Shown in pieces: positions 1 through 9,175 of a stretch of DNA of 64,000 bases (its first letter is position 1; each line of letters opens with the position of its first letter). A model generated the notes under the pieces. That model saw only the letters and a list, made by a program, of their open reading frames with translations, was not told the origin of the DNA and ran no database searches. The translations under genes were made by a program, and so were the position numbers. This DNA is from Celerinatantimonas sp046054165 (GTDB taxonomy: Bacteria; Pseudomonadota; Gammaproteobacteria; Enterobacterales; Celerinatantimonadaceae), in contig NZ_JBFNXK010000002.1 in NCBI RefSeq assembly GCF_046054165.1, positions 248,001 through 312,000 of the forward strand, written 5' to 3'.

Positions 1-252
1 GAGTGACTCCGTTTTAGCCGCAATCGCTTCACGCAGCGCCACCGCTCCAGTCATCGGAGCATACTGATTGGAGCCTTGGCTCACATGATAAGCCAATCGC
101 TGCTGCAGATAACTCGGCCCATCAAAATCAGGGAATCCCTGTGATAGATTAATCGCCTGACATTGCTGCGCCAGCGCGCTCATTTGGGTAAAAATGGTGG
201 TTCCCAACGAAGGCAATTTACTATCTAAGGATAACGACCGCTGACCCGACAT
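1..252 (-). CDS. ybdL: Methionine aminotransferase (YbdL-like), N-terminal part only
   Basis: PLP-dependent class I/II aminotransferase; the YbdL family transfers the amino group of methionine and similar amino acids to 2-oxo acids in the cytoplasm. Only the first 84 residues lie in the window; the gene runs off the left edge. The N-terminal signature is clear: SKLPSLGTTIFTQMSALA at residues 11-28, then INLSQGFPDFDGP, then NQYAPMTG before a LRE helix, as in kynurenine/methionine aminotransferases. The PLP lysine is outside the window. The ATG at 252-250 has an AGGAG ribosome binding site at 265-261 on the minus strand, 8 nt away, which fixes the start. The gene is divergent from the lipocalin gene, with about 155 bp between them. 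Family assignment is firm; exact substrate is inferred. Confidence 0.85.
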   Translation of the reverse strand, partial: MSGQRSLSLDSKLPSLGTTIFTQMSALAQQCQAINLSQGFPDFDGPSYLQQRLAYHVSQGSNQYAPMTGAVALREAIAAKTESL

Positions 253-407
253 AAAGAACACTCCTTGATTTGGTCATCTATACATATTCAAACCACTATA
301 TCACGCTCGACTTGTTTAGCAATCAAGCCATATAGATGGCTAAATAACAAATAGGAATAAATGACAGCCAAAAACCATAATCAGCAAACTCCTGATAAAC
401 TGAACAG

Positions 408-950
408 ATGAATAGATTAAAAGCGTACCGGCATATGCGATTCAAATCGGCTCTTTGGTTACTGCTGTTAACACTCTCCGGTTGTACCGGGATCCCCGCT
501 CACGTCACCCCGGTGACCCCTTTTGATGCAAATCGATACCTTGGGAAATGGTATGAGATTGCACGCCTCGATCACTCTTTCGAAGCCGGATTAACACAGG
601 TCAGTGCGAATTACTCGTTACGTCACGATGGTGGACTCAACGTTTTAAATCGGGGATTTAATCCAAAGACGCAGCAATGGAAACAAGCGCAAGGCAAAGC
701 TTTTTGGGTCCGGGATCCAAATACGGGTTACCTGAAAGTCTCATTTTTTGGTCCTTTTTACGGCGCTTATGTGATCTTCTCTCTGGGAGCTGATTATCAA
801 TACGCTATGGTCAGCGGACCAAGCCATGACTATTTATGGCTACTCGCCAGAACGCCGCAAGTCTCCGAGAGATTGAAAACTCGTTTTATCTCTCAAGCAA
901 AACAACGCGGATTCGATACTCAAAAAATAATCTGGGTCCAGCAGCCTTAA
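408..950 (+). CDS. blc: Outer-membrane lipocalin lipoprotein (Blc-like)
   Basis: Bacterial lipocalin, expected to be anchored in the outer membrane and to bind fatty acids or lysophospholipids during envelope stress. A hydrophobic signal (residues about 13-22) is followed by a lipobox LSGC at 23-26, so Cys26 should be lipidated. The lipocalin GxW motif follows as YLGKWYEIARLDHSFE, nearly identical to the Blc signature, and the C-terminal strand YLWLLARTP is also typical. The protein has 180 aa against about 177 for E. coli Blc. Met10 (ATG at 435) is an alternative start; neither start has a strong ribosome binding site. It appears monocistronic. Confidence 0.88.
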   Translation: MNRLKAYRHMRFKSALWLLLLTLSGCTGIPAHVTPVTPFDANRYLGKWYEIARLDHSFEAGLTQVSANYSLRHDGGLNVLNRGFNPKTQQWKQAQGKAFWVRDPNTGYLKVSFFGPFYGAYVIFSLGADYQYAMVSGPSHDYLWLLARTPQVSERLKTRFISQAKQRGFDTQKIIWVQQP

Positions 951-999
951 AACCTATGGATGAGAGTGATATTTATTTGATAAAAATCAACTTCAGCTA

Positions 1000-1030
1000 T
1001 TGAGCTTCCTGTGGGTGGAAGCTCTACACT
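1000..1030 (+). promoter_or_regulatory. MerR/CueR-type operator-promoter of the Cus operon
   Basis: A -35 box TTGAGC (1000-1005) and a -10 box TACACT (1025-1030) are separated by exactly 19 bp. The spacer region carries a perfect inverted repeat, GAGCTTCC (1002-1009), N7, GGAAGCTC (1017-1024). An over-long 19-bp spacer with a centred CTTCC-N7-GGAAG dyad is the hallmark of promoters activated by MerR-family metal sensors, CueR in particular. It lies directly upstream of a Cu/Ag efflux operon. The predicted transcript would begin about 7 nt after the -10 box. No merR-type gene is present in the window, so the regulator acts from elsewhere. Confidence 0.82.
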
Positions 1031-1054
1031 ACCGTACTGTTGATGGTATAACTT

Positions 1055-1480
1055 GTGGTACATCGATTTCTCATGCAAAGCCTTTCTTTGCTTTTTTCTC
1101 ATAAAATCGCTAAGCGACTCGCTTTATGGTTATTGCTAATCATTTTGAGTCTTTTAGGTTGGTGTTTGATCCATCAAAGCATCACGACTGCGATCGTCCC
1201 CATCCATCTATCGACTCCAGAAGCCTACAGTGATCAGTCCTCTCAAAGTGACTGTCATCCTGAATCAGCCTATTCCATTCAACAACATCTTCATATTTGT
1301 CAAGAACCACTACTCCAATCGTCTCCCAACAAACTCCATCTCGCTATCTGGGTATGGATTAGCCTGTTGCCGCTCTTTTTATCCCAAGTCCAACGCGTCC
1401 AATATACTCATCCTTTAAAACAGCAACCTCATATTGGCGATCCCCCACTTTATCTCACCACCGCCCGTCTGCGGCATTAA
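1055..1480 (+). CDS. Small membrane protein at the head of the copper efflux operon
   Basis: Unrecognised 141-aa protein, first gene after the MerR-type promoter and just before the efflux genes, so probably linked to metal handling. It has one hydrophobic segment near residues 22-43 and a second near 96-112. The loop between them should be periplasmic and contains SDCHPESAYSIQQHLHICQE, with two Cys and three His that could bind metal. The tail after the second segment ends in a short basic motif TTARLRH. The GTG at 1055 would leave a leader of less than 20 nt from the predicted transcription start; the in-frame ATG at 1073 is an equally plausible start. Neither has a clear Shine-Dalgarno. 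Metal binding is inference. Confidence 0.6.
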   Translation: MVHRFLMQSLSLLFSHKIAKRLALWLLLIILSLLGWCLIHQSITTAIVPIHLSTPEAYSDQSSQSDCHPESAYSIQQHLHICQEPLLQSSPNKLHLAIWVWISLLPLFLSQVQRVQYTHPLKQQPHIGDPPLYLTTARLRH

Positions 1481-1555
1481 ACAACACGATTTTCCAGATT
1501 CATCAACTGACATAACTGTCCGTGTTTTCTGATCTTATTTTTTAGGAATTCGCTC

Positions 1556-2854
1556 ATGCGAGAATTATATTTGCTCGTCGCTAGCCTATGGCTGGCTCAA
1601 CCCGTGCTGGCTGATACCTTGCCAGCCACTGATGATTTAACATTATCTCAGGCGACTACCGAAGCGATTCGGCAAGATGATTGGCTCACGGCTAATCGAC
1701 TCCAACAACAGGCTCTTGAAAATCAGGCCATTGCCGCAGGGACGTTTGCCGATCCGGTCATTTCACTATCGGCCGCCAACTTGCCTTCTGATACTTTATC
1801 GCTTCATCAAGAGGGGATGACCCAGATGAAGCTCGGGATCAGTCAGAGTTTTCCACAGGGGAAAACCCTCAGTCTGACCCGAAAAAAGCTGCGGCAGCAA
1901 GCGCAAGGAATGCCCTTCGAGCGCGAGCTGCGCAATGCAACCCTGACACTAACAATTCGTCAATTATGGTTCCAAGCCTGGTTAGCCCAACAGAGTATGG
2001 CTTTAATTGGGGAACGTCGGGCCATTTTTGAACAATTAGTCGATGTCACTGAAAGTCGTTATCAATCTGCCACGGGTAAAACGCGCCAGCAAGATGTGAT
2101 CAAAGCCAAATTAGCGCTCACTCGACTGGATGACCGAATCACCCAACTCCAGTTGCAATATGACACTGCCCATCAACAGCTCAGCCAATATCTCCCCGCC
2201 GAGATGCTTGCAGGGCCGATGGCCCCCCAATTGCCGATGATTAAGCTCATCCAAGATATCTCCGTTAACGACTGGCAACGACTAGCTCCAGCTTTGGCCG
2301 CACATCCACAAGTCCGGGCCTTTGATGCCAAGCTCAAAGCCAGTCAAACCCAGATCGATATTGCCAAACAGAAATACTATCCAGCTTGGGGCGTCAATGC
2401 CGGTTACGGATGGCGTGATGACAGCACCATGGGGGCCAAACGGGCTGATTTAATCTCAGTTGGTGTGCAATTTTCCGTACCGCTCTTTACTGCCAATCGC
2501 CAAGATCAAACGCTGTCAGCCGCACGACATAACGCCGCAGCCCAAAATGCTCGACGCAATTTAATCATCAATGCCCTACGAGCCCGTTATCAACGAGACC
2601 GCCAGCAACTGCAGCGGCTTGATGAACGCGACCACCGTTATCAACAAACATTACTGGCGCAATTTCATCAACAATCACAGGCGTCGCTTAACGCCTATAC
2701 CGCGGATGTCGATGATTTTGCCGATGTCATGCAAGCCTATATTGCCGAACTCGATGCTCAATTACAGGCTTTATCTATTCACGCTGCCCAGCAACAAACC
2801 CGGGCCGATTTGGCTTATCTGTTAGCCGGTCTTGCCACTCAAGGAGAACATTAA
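1556..2854 (+). CDS. cusC: TolC-family outer-membrane efflux protein (CusC/CzcC-like)
   Basis: Outer-membrane channel subunit of a tripartite heavy-metal RND pump. The 432-aa product has a cleavable signal peptide ending around VLA-D (residues 18-20) and no lipobox, so it resembles CzcC more than the lipidated E. coli CusC. Two outer-membrane-efflux repeats can be followed: the first begins at LSQATTEAI with ADPVISLSAANLP and the KLGISQSFP strand, the second at AAHPQVRAFDAK with the strand VNAGYGWRDD and SVGVQFSVPLF. Long Gln/Ala-rich helices between them form the periplasmic coiled coils. A TTAGGA sequence near 1541 serves as ribosome binding site. The adaptor gene starts 1 nt after its stop. 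Confidence 0.85.
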   Translation: MRELYLLVASLWLAQPVLADTLPATDDLTLSQATTEAIRQDDWLTANRLQQQALENQAIAAGTFADPVISLSAANLPSDTLSLHQEGMTQMKLGISQSFPQGKTLSLTRKKLRQQAQGMPFERELRNATLTLTIRQLWFQAWLAQQSMALIGERRAIFEQLVDVTESRYQSATGKTRQQDVIKAKLALTRLDDRITQLQLQYDTAHQQLSQYLPAEMLAGPMAPQLPMIKLIQDISVNDWQRLAPALAAHPQVRAFDAKLKASQTQIDIAKQKYYPAWGVNAGYGWRDDSTMGAKRADLISVGVQFSVPLFTANRQDQTLSAARHNAAAQNARRNLIINALRARYQRDRQQLQRLDERDHRYQQTLLAQFHQQSQASLNAYTADVDDFADVMQAYIAELDAQLQALSIHAAQQQTRADLAYLLAGLATQGEH

Positions 2855-2855
2855 T

Positions 2856-4364
2856 ATGCGTCGTTTTATCATCATGGGCATCACGCTTATCATCGGCATT
2901 CTCATTGGCGTGAGCGCTTACCGCGGGTTTACCCAAAACAAACAAGCCAACAATACGGAACGCAAACCTCTCTATTGGGTTGCCCCAATGAACCCAAGCT
3001 ATCACAGTGACAAACCCGGTAAATCACCTATGGGGATGGATTTAGTTCCGGTGTATGCCGATGACAACTCACCAACGACCAATGACGCAGGTAACGTGAC
3101 CATCTCATCCTCCGTAGAAAATAATCTGGGGATCCGTCTTGGCAAGGTCACTCGGCAACCGTGGGAAAATACGATTGCGACCCTTGGGATTTTTCAGATC
3201 GATCCCTATCAACAAGTCAATGTCACACCGCGAGTTTCCGGTTGGATTGAAAAACAATTCGTTCAATCCGTAGGCGATCCGATCACACAAGGCCAACCTC
3301 TTTATACGCTCTATTCACCCGATTTGGTCAATGCGCAACGTGAATTGTTAGTGGCCTTACGCCGGGGCGATCAAAGTATGATCCAAGCCAGCGAACTGCG
3401 CCTGCAAGCTCTGCAGGTTCCCGATGCCACGATTCGAACTTTGAAAAAACAACGCAAAGTACTGCGGTCGATCACTCTTTATGCCCCCGCCTCCGGCATC
3501 ATGCATCAGATCACCGCTCAGGATGGAGACTTCGTCAAACCTGGGAAAATGCTATTTAGTATCGCGGATCTCTCCAAACTTTGGCTCAATGCAGAAGTGT
3601 TTGCCGAAGATGCGGCCGCAGTCCAACTAGGCGCCCCCGTTGAGATTACAGTCTCGGCCCTCCCCGGCCGACAATGGCTTGGTAAAGTAGACTACATCTA
3701 CCCGGAAGTTGATCCCAGTCGACGAACCATCCATGTTCGAGTCGTCATTGACAATCGTGACAGGGCCCTTAAACCCAACATGTATGCCCACGTCATCATT
3801 CATGATACGCACACCGCTGCCGTGCTACAGGTTCCACAAGAAGCCGTGATCCGAACCGGAGCCGAAAACCGCGTCGTAATGACCGATGGGAAAGGCCATT
3901 TTAAATCTGTAGCTGTCGAAATTGGTCGCGTCAACGATCACGCCATTGAGATCCTGAAAGGTCTACAAGATGGCGACCAGATCGTGACTTCAGCTCAGTT
4001 CTTAATTGATTCCGAATCCAGTATTGACTCGGATCTGGCCCGAATGAGCCCCCCTTCATCGGCAGTCGCTCCCCAAATGGACACCATGAATGGGATGGAT
4101 ATGCCGACCGATCATTCGTCTCACACAGCACATCCGGCATCCCGATCCAACATGGATAACATGAATCAAGCTGCTCATGCGGTGGAACCGGCCGCCACTC
4201 ATTCATCAGCCCCCCACCAGATGATTATGTCTGACGAACAGCCCCATCCAGTACATCCAATGTCATCAGACCTAAGTTCTCATTCAACTGCCACTCAGCA
4301 GGCTTCAGAAACAGCTCACGCGATGGAGCATATGCAGATGAACCACGGAGGTCAGCATGATTAA
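2856..4364 (+). CDS. cusB: Periplasmic adaptor subunit of Cu/Ag RND efflux pump (CusB-like) with Met/His-rich tail
   Basis: Membrane-fusion protein that links the RND pump to the outer-membrane channel. The ATG at 2856 follows AAGGAGA at 2841-2847; a TTG in the same frame upstream would place that site inside the gene. A single N-terminal membrane segment (residues 2-20) precedes a heavy-metal-binding-type module YWVAPMNPSYHSDKPGKSP then MGMDLVPVYAD, in which the Cys pairs of many relatives are missing and Met remains. Biotinyl-lipoyl and beta-barrel domains follow (TPRVSGWIEKQFV, LYAPASGIMHQI, FSIADLSKLWLNAEV). The last 100 residues or so (after about 400) are a low-complexity tail with many Met and His (DTMNGMDMP, MEHMQMNHGG), probably a flexible metal-collecting arm standing in for a separate CusF. 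The stop overlaps the next start by 8 nt. Confidence 0.87.
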   Translation: MRRFIIMGITLIIGILIGVSAYRGFTQNKQANNTERKPLYWVAPMNPSYHSDKPGKSPMGMDLVPVYADDNSPTTNDAGNVTISSSVENNLGIRLGKVTRQPWENTIATLGIFQIDPYQQVNVTPRVSGWIEKQFVQSVGDPITQGQPLYTLYSPDLVNAQRELLVALRRGDQSMIQASELRLQALQVPDATIRTLKKQRKVLRSITLYAPASGIMHQITAQDGDFVKPGKMLFSIADLSKLWLNAEVFAEDAAAVQLGAPVEITVSALPGRQWLGKVDYIYPEVDPSRRTIHVRVVIDNRDRALKPNMYAHVIIHDTHTAAVLQVPQEAVIRTGAENRVVMTDGKGHFKSVAVEIGRVNDHAIEILKGLQDGDQIVTSAQFLIDSESSIDSDLARMSPPSSAVAPQMDTMNGMDMPTDHSSHTAHPASRSNMDNMNQAAHAVEPAATHSSAPHQMIMSDEQPHPVHPMSSDLSSHSTATQQASETAHAMEHMQMNHGGQHD

Positions 4365-7300
4365 ATCGATTATCCAATGGTCGATCCATAACCGGGTATT
4401 AGTCTTAATCGCTACGGCCATTCTGATAGGCGTAGGTATCTGGTCGCTGCAAAAAACACCGGTCGATGCGATTCCCGATCTGTCCGATGTTCAGGTGATT
4501 GTCAAAACGCATTATGCCGGTCAGGCACCGCAGGTCGTCGAAGATCAGGTCACTTATCCGCTGACTACGGCGATGTTGTCGGTTCCCGGTGCCCGGACCG
4601 TACGTGGTTTCTCATTTTTTGGCGATTCATACGTTTACATCATCTTTGATGATAAAACTGATTTATATTGGGCGCGTAGCCGAGTACTGGAATATCTCAG
4701 TCAAGTGGCACCTCAACTTCCTGCCGGGGCGCGTCCGCAGTTGGGACCCGATGCAACCGGCGTGGGTTGGATCTACCTTTATGCATTAGTTGATAAAAGC
4801 GGCCATCATGATTTAGCACAATTGCGCTCACTCCAAGACTGGTTCTTAAAATATGAACTACAAACCGTTCCCGGTGTTTCTGAAGTGGCAACCGTGGGTG
4901 GCATGGTGCGTCAGTATCAGGTTAAAGTCGATCCGGATAAGCTACGGGCCTATCATCTACGTTTGAAACAGGTCAACGAAGCGATCCGTAAAAGTAACCA
5001 AGAAGTAGGTGCTTCGGTCGTTGAGATGTCTGAGGCCGAATACATGGTGCGGACTAACGGCTATTTACAAAAACTCCAAGATCTACGTGATATTCCGCTC
5101 GCCAGCTCCCCAAGTGGAACGCCGGTATTACTCAAAGATGTCGCCGATATTCAAGTAGGCCCACAGGCAAGACGAGGTGTCGCTGAACTCAACGGTCAGG
5201 GTGAAGCTGTCGGAGGCGTGGTCATTATGCGCTTTGGCGAAAATGCACAGGCCACCATCAGCGGTGTGAAAGCCAAACTAGCGGAACTTAAGCACAGTCT
5301 TCCAGATGGCGTCGAACTCAAAACCGTGTATGACCGCTCCGGGTTGATTGATCGTGCCGTGGATAATCTTTGGCACAAACTGTTTGAAGAGTTCATCGTC
5401 GTAGCGGTCGTCTGTGCCCTGTTTTTGTTCCACTTACGCTCGTCACTGGTGGCGATTGTGAGCTTACCGGTAGGTATTCTCACTGCATTTGTCGTGATGA
5501 ACCTACAGGGCATTAACGCCAATATCATGTCGCTGGGTGGGATCGCCATTGCGATTGGAGCCATGATTGATGGTGCGATCGTCATGATCGAAAATCTACA
5601 TAAACACATTGAGCAAACACCGCTCACTGCCGAAAATCGCTGGCAAATTGTTGCCAAATCAGCCAGTGAAGTCGGCCCGGCTCTATTTTTTAGTTTACTG
5701 ATTATTACCGTCAGTTTTCTGCCGGTATTCACGCTAGAAGCGCAAGAAGGACGCATGTTCTCCCCGCTTGCCTTCACCAAAACTTACTCGATGGCCGCAT
5801 CCGCGGCACTGGCCATCACATTGATCCCCGTGCTGATGGGTTATTTTATTCGCGGTAAAATTCGGCCGGAACATCACAACCCCATCAACAAGATCTTAGT
5901 TGGAGCCTATATTCCCGCCATTAAACTAGTTTTAACATGGCCTAAAACCACGTTGGTATGTGCGCTGGCCATCACCATCATCGGCTTTTGGCCAGTCTCT
6001 AAATTAGGCAGCGAATTTATGCCCCCTCTGGATGAAGGCGACCTGATGTATATGCCGACGACCTATCCAGGGATCTCGATTGGTAAAGCACGGCAACTAT
6101 TACAGCAAACCGACAAATTAATTAAATCGGTACCGGAAGTTGTTTCGGTGTTTGGTAAAGTCGGCCGAGCCGATACCGCCACCGATCCGGCTCCTCTAAC
6201 GATGATTGAATCATTTATTCACCTCAAACCACGCAAACAGTGGCGTCCGGGAATGACGCTCGACAAACTCAAACAGGAACTGAACCAGCGGATCCATTTC
6301 CCTGGGGTCACCAATGCTTGGGTGATGCCGATTTCGGCCCGAATCGATATGCTCGCCACCGGGATCAAAACCCCGGTGGGAGTCAAAATATCGGGGCCTG
6401 ATCTAGCGACTATCCAAAAACTCGGCAAACAGCTCGAAGCTATTATCAAACCGATTCCGGGAACCGCTTCGGTCTATTCTGAACGCGTGGTGGGAGGCCG
6501 CTATCTGGATGTCGATATCGATCGGATTAAAGCCGCCCGTTACGGACTCAACATGGCGGATGTACAACAGATTGTGGCTACTGCGGTCGGTGGGCAAAAT
6601 GTTACGACTACCGTTGAAGGCGTGGAGCGATATCCGGTCAACGTGCGTTATCCACAGAGTTATCGTAATAGCCCCGAACAGCTCGCCAGATTGCCACTAG
6701 TGACCCCCAGTAAACAAACCATTACCTTAGGTGATGTGGCTACGATTAAAGTCGCTGCGGGTCCTGCGGGGATTAAAAGTGAAAACGCAAGGCGTAATGG
6801 CTGGACCTACATCGATATCGATCAGGTCGATATTGGTCATTATGTCGCAACCGCTAAAGCCAAAGTAGAACAGCAGCTCAAATTGCCGCCAGGTTATTCG
6901 CTAAGCTGGTCAGGTCAATATGAATATATGCAACGTGCGAAAGCCCGCCTGCAATATGTAGTTCCACTCACTGTGGTCATTATCATGTTACTGCTGTACC
7001 TTAACTTCAGACGCATCAGTGAGGTGTTGATGATTATGTTGACACTCCCAGTAGCCGTGGTCGGTGGGATCTGGCTGATGTACCTGCTTGATTATCACTT
7101 TTCGGTCGCCGTGGGAGTGGGTTTTATCGCACTCGCCGGGGTGGCGGTCGAAATTGGGGTCATTATGTTAGTGTACTTAAATCAGTCCTATCAACGCTAT
7201 AAAGAAAGTGGCGAGCCACTAACGCAACAACGACTACAACAAGCCGTCATTGATGGCGCTGGGCTACGGGTTCGCCCGGTCATGATGACGGTTTGTGCCG

Positions 7301-7470
7301 TCATTGCCGGATTACTCCCAATTTTACTAGGATCAGGTACCGGCTCGGAAGTCATGAGTCGCATCGCCACCCCCATGGTGGGTGGCATGCTTTCAGCCGT
7401 AGTATTGACGCTACTGGTACTACCGGTGGTTTATTACCTCTGGCACTGCCGGGATATTCAGCAAAAATAA
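4357..7470 (+). CDS. cusA: Heavy-metal RND efflux pump, Cu(I)/Ag(I) type (CusA-like)
   Basis: Inner-membrane proton-driven RND transporter of the heavy-metal (HME) group, 1037 aa against 1047 for E. coli CusA. The N-terminus has the HME signature TPVDAIPDLSDVQVIVKT then QAPQVVEDQVTYPL. The central porter region carries MPISARIDMLATGIKTPVGV, which matches the Cu/Ag-pump motif containing metal-binding methionines. TM4 has the expected acidic proton relay in GGIAIAIGAMIDGAIVMIEN, and the second half repeats the fold (GVGFIALAGVAVEIGVIMLV). The start ATG overlaps the cusB stop. It is the last gene of the operon and is followed by a strong terminator. Copper/silver specificity is inferred from the IDMLATGI motif and the CueR-type promoter. 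Confidence 0.92.
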   Translation: MIKSIIQWSIHNRVLVLIATAILIGVGIWSLQKTPVDAIPDLSDVQVIVKTHYAGQAPQVVEDQVTYPLTTAMLSVPGARTVRGFSFFGDSYVYIIFDDKTDLYWARSRVLEYLSQVAPQLPAGARPQLGPDATGVGWIYLYALVDKSGHHDLAQLRSLQDWFLKYELQTVPGVSEVATVGGMVRQYQVKVDPDKLRAYHLRLKQVNEAIRKSNQEVGASVVEMSEAEYMVRTNGYLQKLQDLRDIPLASSPSGTPVLLKDVADIQVGPQARRGVAELNGQGEAVGGVVIMRFGENAQATISGVKAKLAELKHSLPDGVELKTVYDRSGLIDRAVDNLWHKLFEEFIVVAVVCALFLFHLRSSLVAIVSLPVGILTAFVVMNLQGINANIMSLGGIAIAIGAMIDGAIVMIENLHKHIEQTPLTAENRWQIVAKSASEVGPALFFSLLIITVSFLPVFTLEAQEGRMFSPLAFTKTYSMAASAALAITLIPVLMGYFIRGKIRPEHHNPINKILVGAYIPAIKLVLTWPKTTLVCALAITIIGFWPVSKLGSEFMPPLDEGDLMYMPTTYPGISIGKARQLLQQTDKLIKSVPEVVSVFGKVGRADTATDPAPLTMIESFIHLKPRKQWRPGMTLDKLKQELNQRIHFPGVTNAWVMPISARIDMLATGIKTPVGVKISGPDLATIQKLGKQLEAIIKPIPGTASVYSERVVGGRYLDVDIDRIKAARYGLNMADVQQIVATAVGGQNVTTTVEGVERYPVNVRYPQSYRNSPEQLARLPLVTPSKQTITLGDVATIKVAAGPAGIKSENARRNGWTYIDIDQVDIGHYVATAKAKVEQQLKLPPGYSLSWSGQYEYMQRAKARLQYVVPLTVVIIMLLLYLNFRRISEVLMIMLTLPVAVVGGIWLMYLLDYHFSVAVGVGFIALAGVAVEIGVIMLVYLNQSYQRYKESGEPLTQQRLQQAVIDGAGLRVRPVMMTVCAVIAGLLPILLGSGTGSEVMSRIATPMVGGMLSAVVLTLLVLPVVYYLWHCRDIQQK

Positions 7471-7483
7471 AACAGGAAGACCA

Positions 7484-7511
7484 AACAGCCGCTTCAGCAA
7501 GCGGCTGTTTT
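7484..7511 (+). terminator. Rho-independent terminator of the cus operon
   Basis: An 11-bp perfect stem AACAGCCGCTT (7484-7494) and AAGCGGCTGTT (7499-7509) encloses a CAGC loop and ends in four T. It begins 14 nt after the cusA stop. Confidence 0.9.
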
Positions 7512-7829
7512 ACCAAAATCATGATAAACACCAAACGACCTATGGATAGGGTTACATGCATAGCGCATGTTTAACACGCTTCAGATCCAGTCATAACGCC
7601 ACATCCCTGTTATTCTCATTATGAATCGATTCTGGAAAATCAGATAACTCGCTCCACCGGCTCGTCGCAGCTTCGGTATCAAGAAGACCGACAAAACCGA
7701 TATGGCAATATTCCTCTTTATTTATACCATGTATGGAATACCGGCAATGACTAAACAACGATTATTGTTAATCCACATTAATCACATAATAAATTGATCT
7801 TTTTATATTTTTTAATATTAACCCGTGAT
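7512..7829. other. Intergenic gap between cus terminator and T6SS cluster
   Basis: About 320 bp lie between the cusA terminator and the convergent end of vasL. I see no gene, RNA or GC-rich terminator hairpin for the T6SS operon here. The part next to vasL (about 7780-7825) is AT-rich. Confidence 0.5.
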
Positions 7830-9149
7830 TTACTGCGGATCCTTAGCAACCTTCGTTAGCAGCTTTGGACGTTGCTGACGTAACTGCTGGTCGAGCGTTA
7901 TCGTCTGAAATGCAATGGCATTCATGCGCTGGTTCAGTTCATCCAGTTGCTGCTGAGCCTGTTCATAATGCTGTTTGGTTAATAGATCCCGAATGTACTG
8001 CAATCGTCCATATACCGGCGATAAACTCTGAACATAATCGCTGAGCTGTGAGGCTAAATGCTGAGCCTGACTGAACTGATGCCGGGAGATCGCCTGTTCT
8101 AAATTGGCAAAGCGGCTGCGAATACTGCTAAAGCGGGTGAACTGTTCCTGATACAGGGATTGCCACTGCCGAGAGCGATTCTGAACCTCATCCACAAACT
8201 GTTTAATCGGCTGATCATTAGGGTAAATTCGAACTAATGTATCAGCCAGCGCCAGTGCTTGCTGTTGCTGAGCATAAAAGGGTTGTTTCAAGAGTTGTTC
8301 AGAGCGCTGCTGATATAACACCTGTAAATAACGCTGATGTGCATGTAGCTGTTGATCACTAAATTGGGCCCGAAGCGCCCGTCCTTGATTTAAACTCAAA
8401 ATCTGCGGCTGCACGGTAGACTGAGTCACACTGGCGAGGAGTGGATTCACATCCTGATCGCTTCCGAATCGGGCCCAAGGAACCATCAGCAAAACACCGA
8501 TCACAATCCCTAACAAGCTCCAACGCACTCGTAATGCAGGACTAATCGTCGGTTTTGATGGCAATGGAGCCTGTTTAAAGCCATTTTCTAGACGATCAAT
8601 CTGCTCAAAAATCAGATAGCCCAACGCTTCTAACTCGACAGATTGCTCCGACTGCAGCTGTTTTAACCGTTCATCCAACTGTTGGCAGGCTCGTTCACAG
8701 CGATACATATCCCGCAACTGCTCCAAAGCGGGAGTCAACCGTTTCAGATCCTGTGTCAGCCGTGCCAGCTGCCACTGCAGTAATTCTCGGCGACGCTCAG
8801 GAGGGAAAACGGAGTGTTGATTAAATTTATCCAACACCGCAAGTTGCAGCTCTAATCCGCTCGCCAAACCGGGAAGTCCAGTCAATTTCGTACCAGCCAC
8901 CGTAAAGTAGCAGGCCACCAATAGATCAACCCCTTCACTCAGTGCGATTGTCACACAATCGTCATAGACCTGTTGCCACTGGATCCCACCGGACAATGGA
9001 TTAAAACGTTGATTGATCGCTTGCCGGATCTGCTGATACCGCTCCGATTCTCGAAGCTGCCGCTCATCATCAACTAGAATGAATGGCCGACCTTCACTAT
9101 AAAACAACTGGCTCACTGTACTTTTTCCATAAAAAGCCCGCAGTATCAC
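7830..9149 (-). CDS. vasL: T6SS-associated VasL-like protein (ImpA N-terminal domain, single membrane segment)
   Basis: Last gene of the T6SS cluster, in the position of V. cholerae vasL (VCA0121) after tssM. Residues about 15-135 form an ImpA_N-type domain as in TssA (NPLSGGIQWQQVYDDC, then LLVACYFTVAGTKLTGLPGLASGLEL). A Gln/Leu-rich coiled region follows, then one membrane segment near 213-226 (LLGIVIGVLLMVPW) and a Gln-rich helical C-terminal half. It is therefore a TssA-related membrane protein, probably placed at the membrane complex or distal sheath end; the exact role is not settled. The GTG at 9149 has GGAG right against it, too close; a GTG at 9116 preceded by GGAAAAAG is an alternative start. 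Confidence 0.78.
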   Translation of the reverse strand: MILRAFYGKSTVSQLFYSEGRPFILVDDERQLRESERYQQIRQAINQRFNPLSGGIQWQQVYDDCVTIALSEGVDLLVACYFTVAGTKLTGLPGLASGLELQLAVLDKFNQHSVFPPERRRELLQWQLARLTQDLKRLTPALEQLRDMYRCERACQQLDERLKQLQSEQSVELEALGYLIFEQIDRLENGFKQAPLPSKPTISPALRVRWSLLGIVIGVLLMVPWARFGSDQDVNPLLASVTQSTVQPQILSLNQGRALRAQFSDQQLHAHQRYLQVLYQQRSEQLLKQPFYAQQQQALALADTLVRIYPNDQPIKQFVDEVQNRSRQWQSLYQEQFTRFSSIRSRFANLEQAISRHQFSQAQHLASQLSDYVQSLSPVYGRLQYIRDLLTKQHYEQAQQQLDELNQRMNAIAFQTITLDQQLRQQRPKLLTKVAKDPQ

Positions 9150-9175
9150 TCCGGGCCTTAGTGCTTAACGCATGC

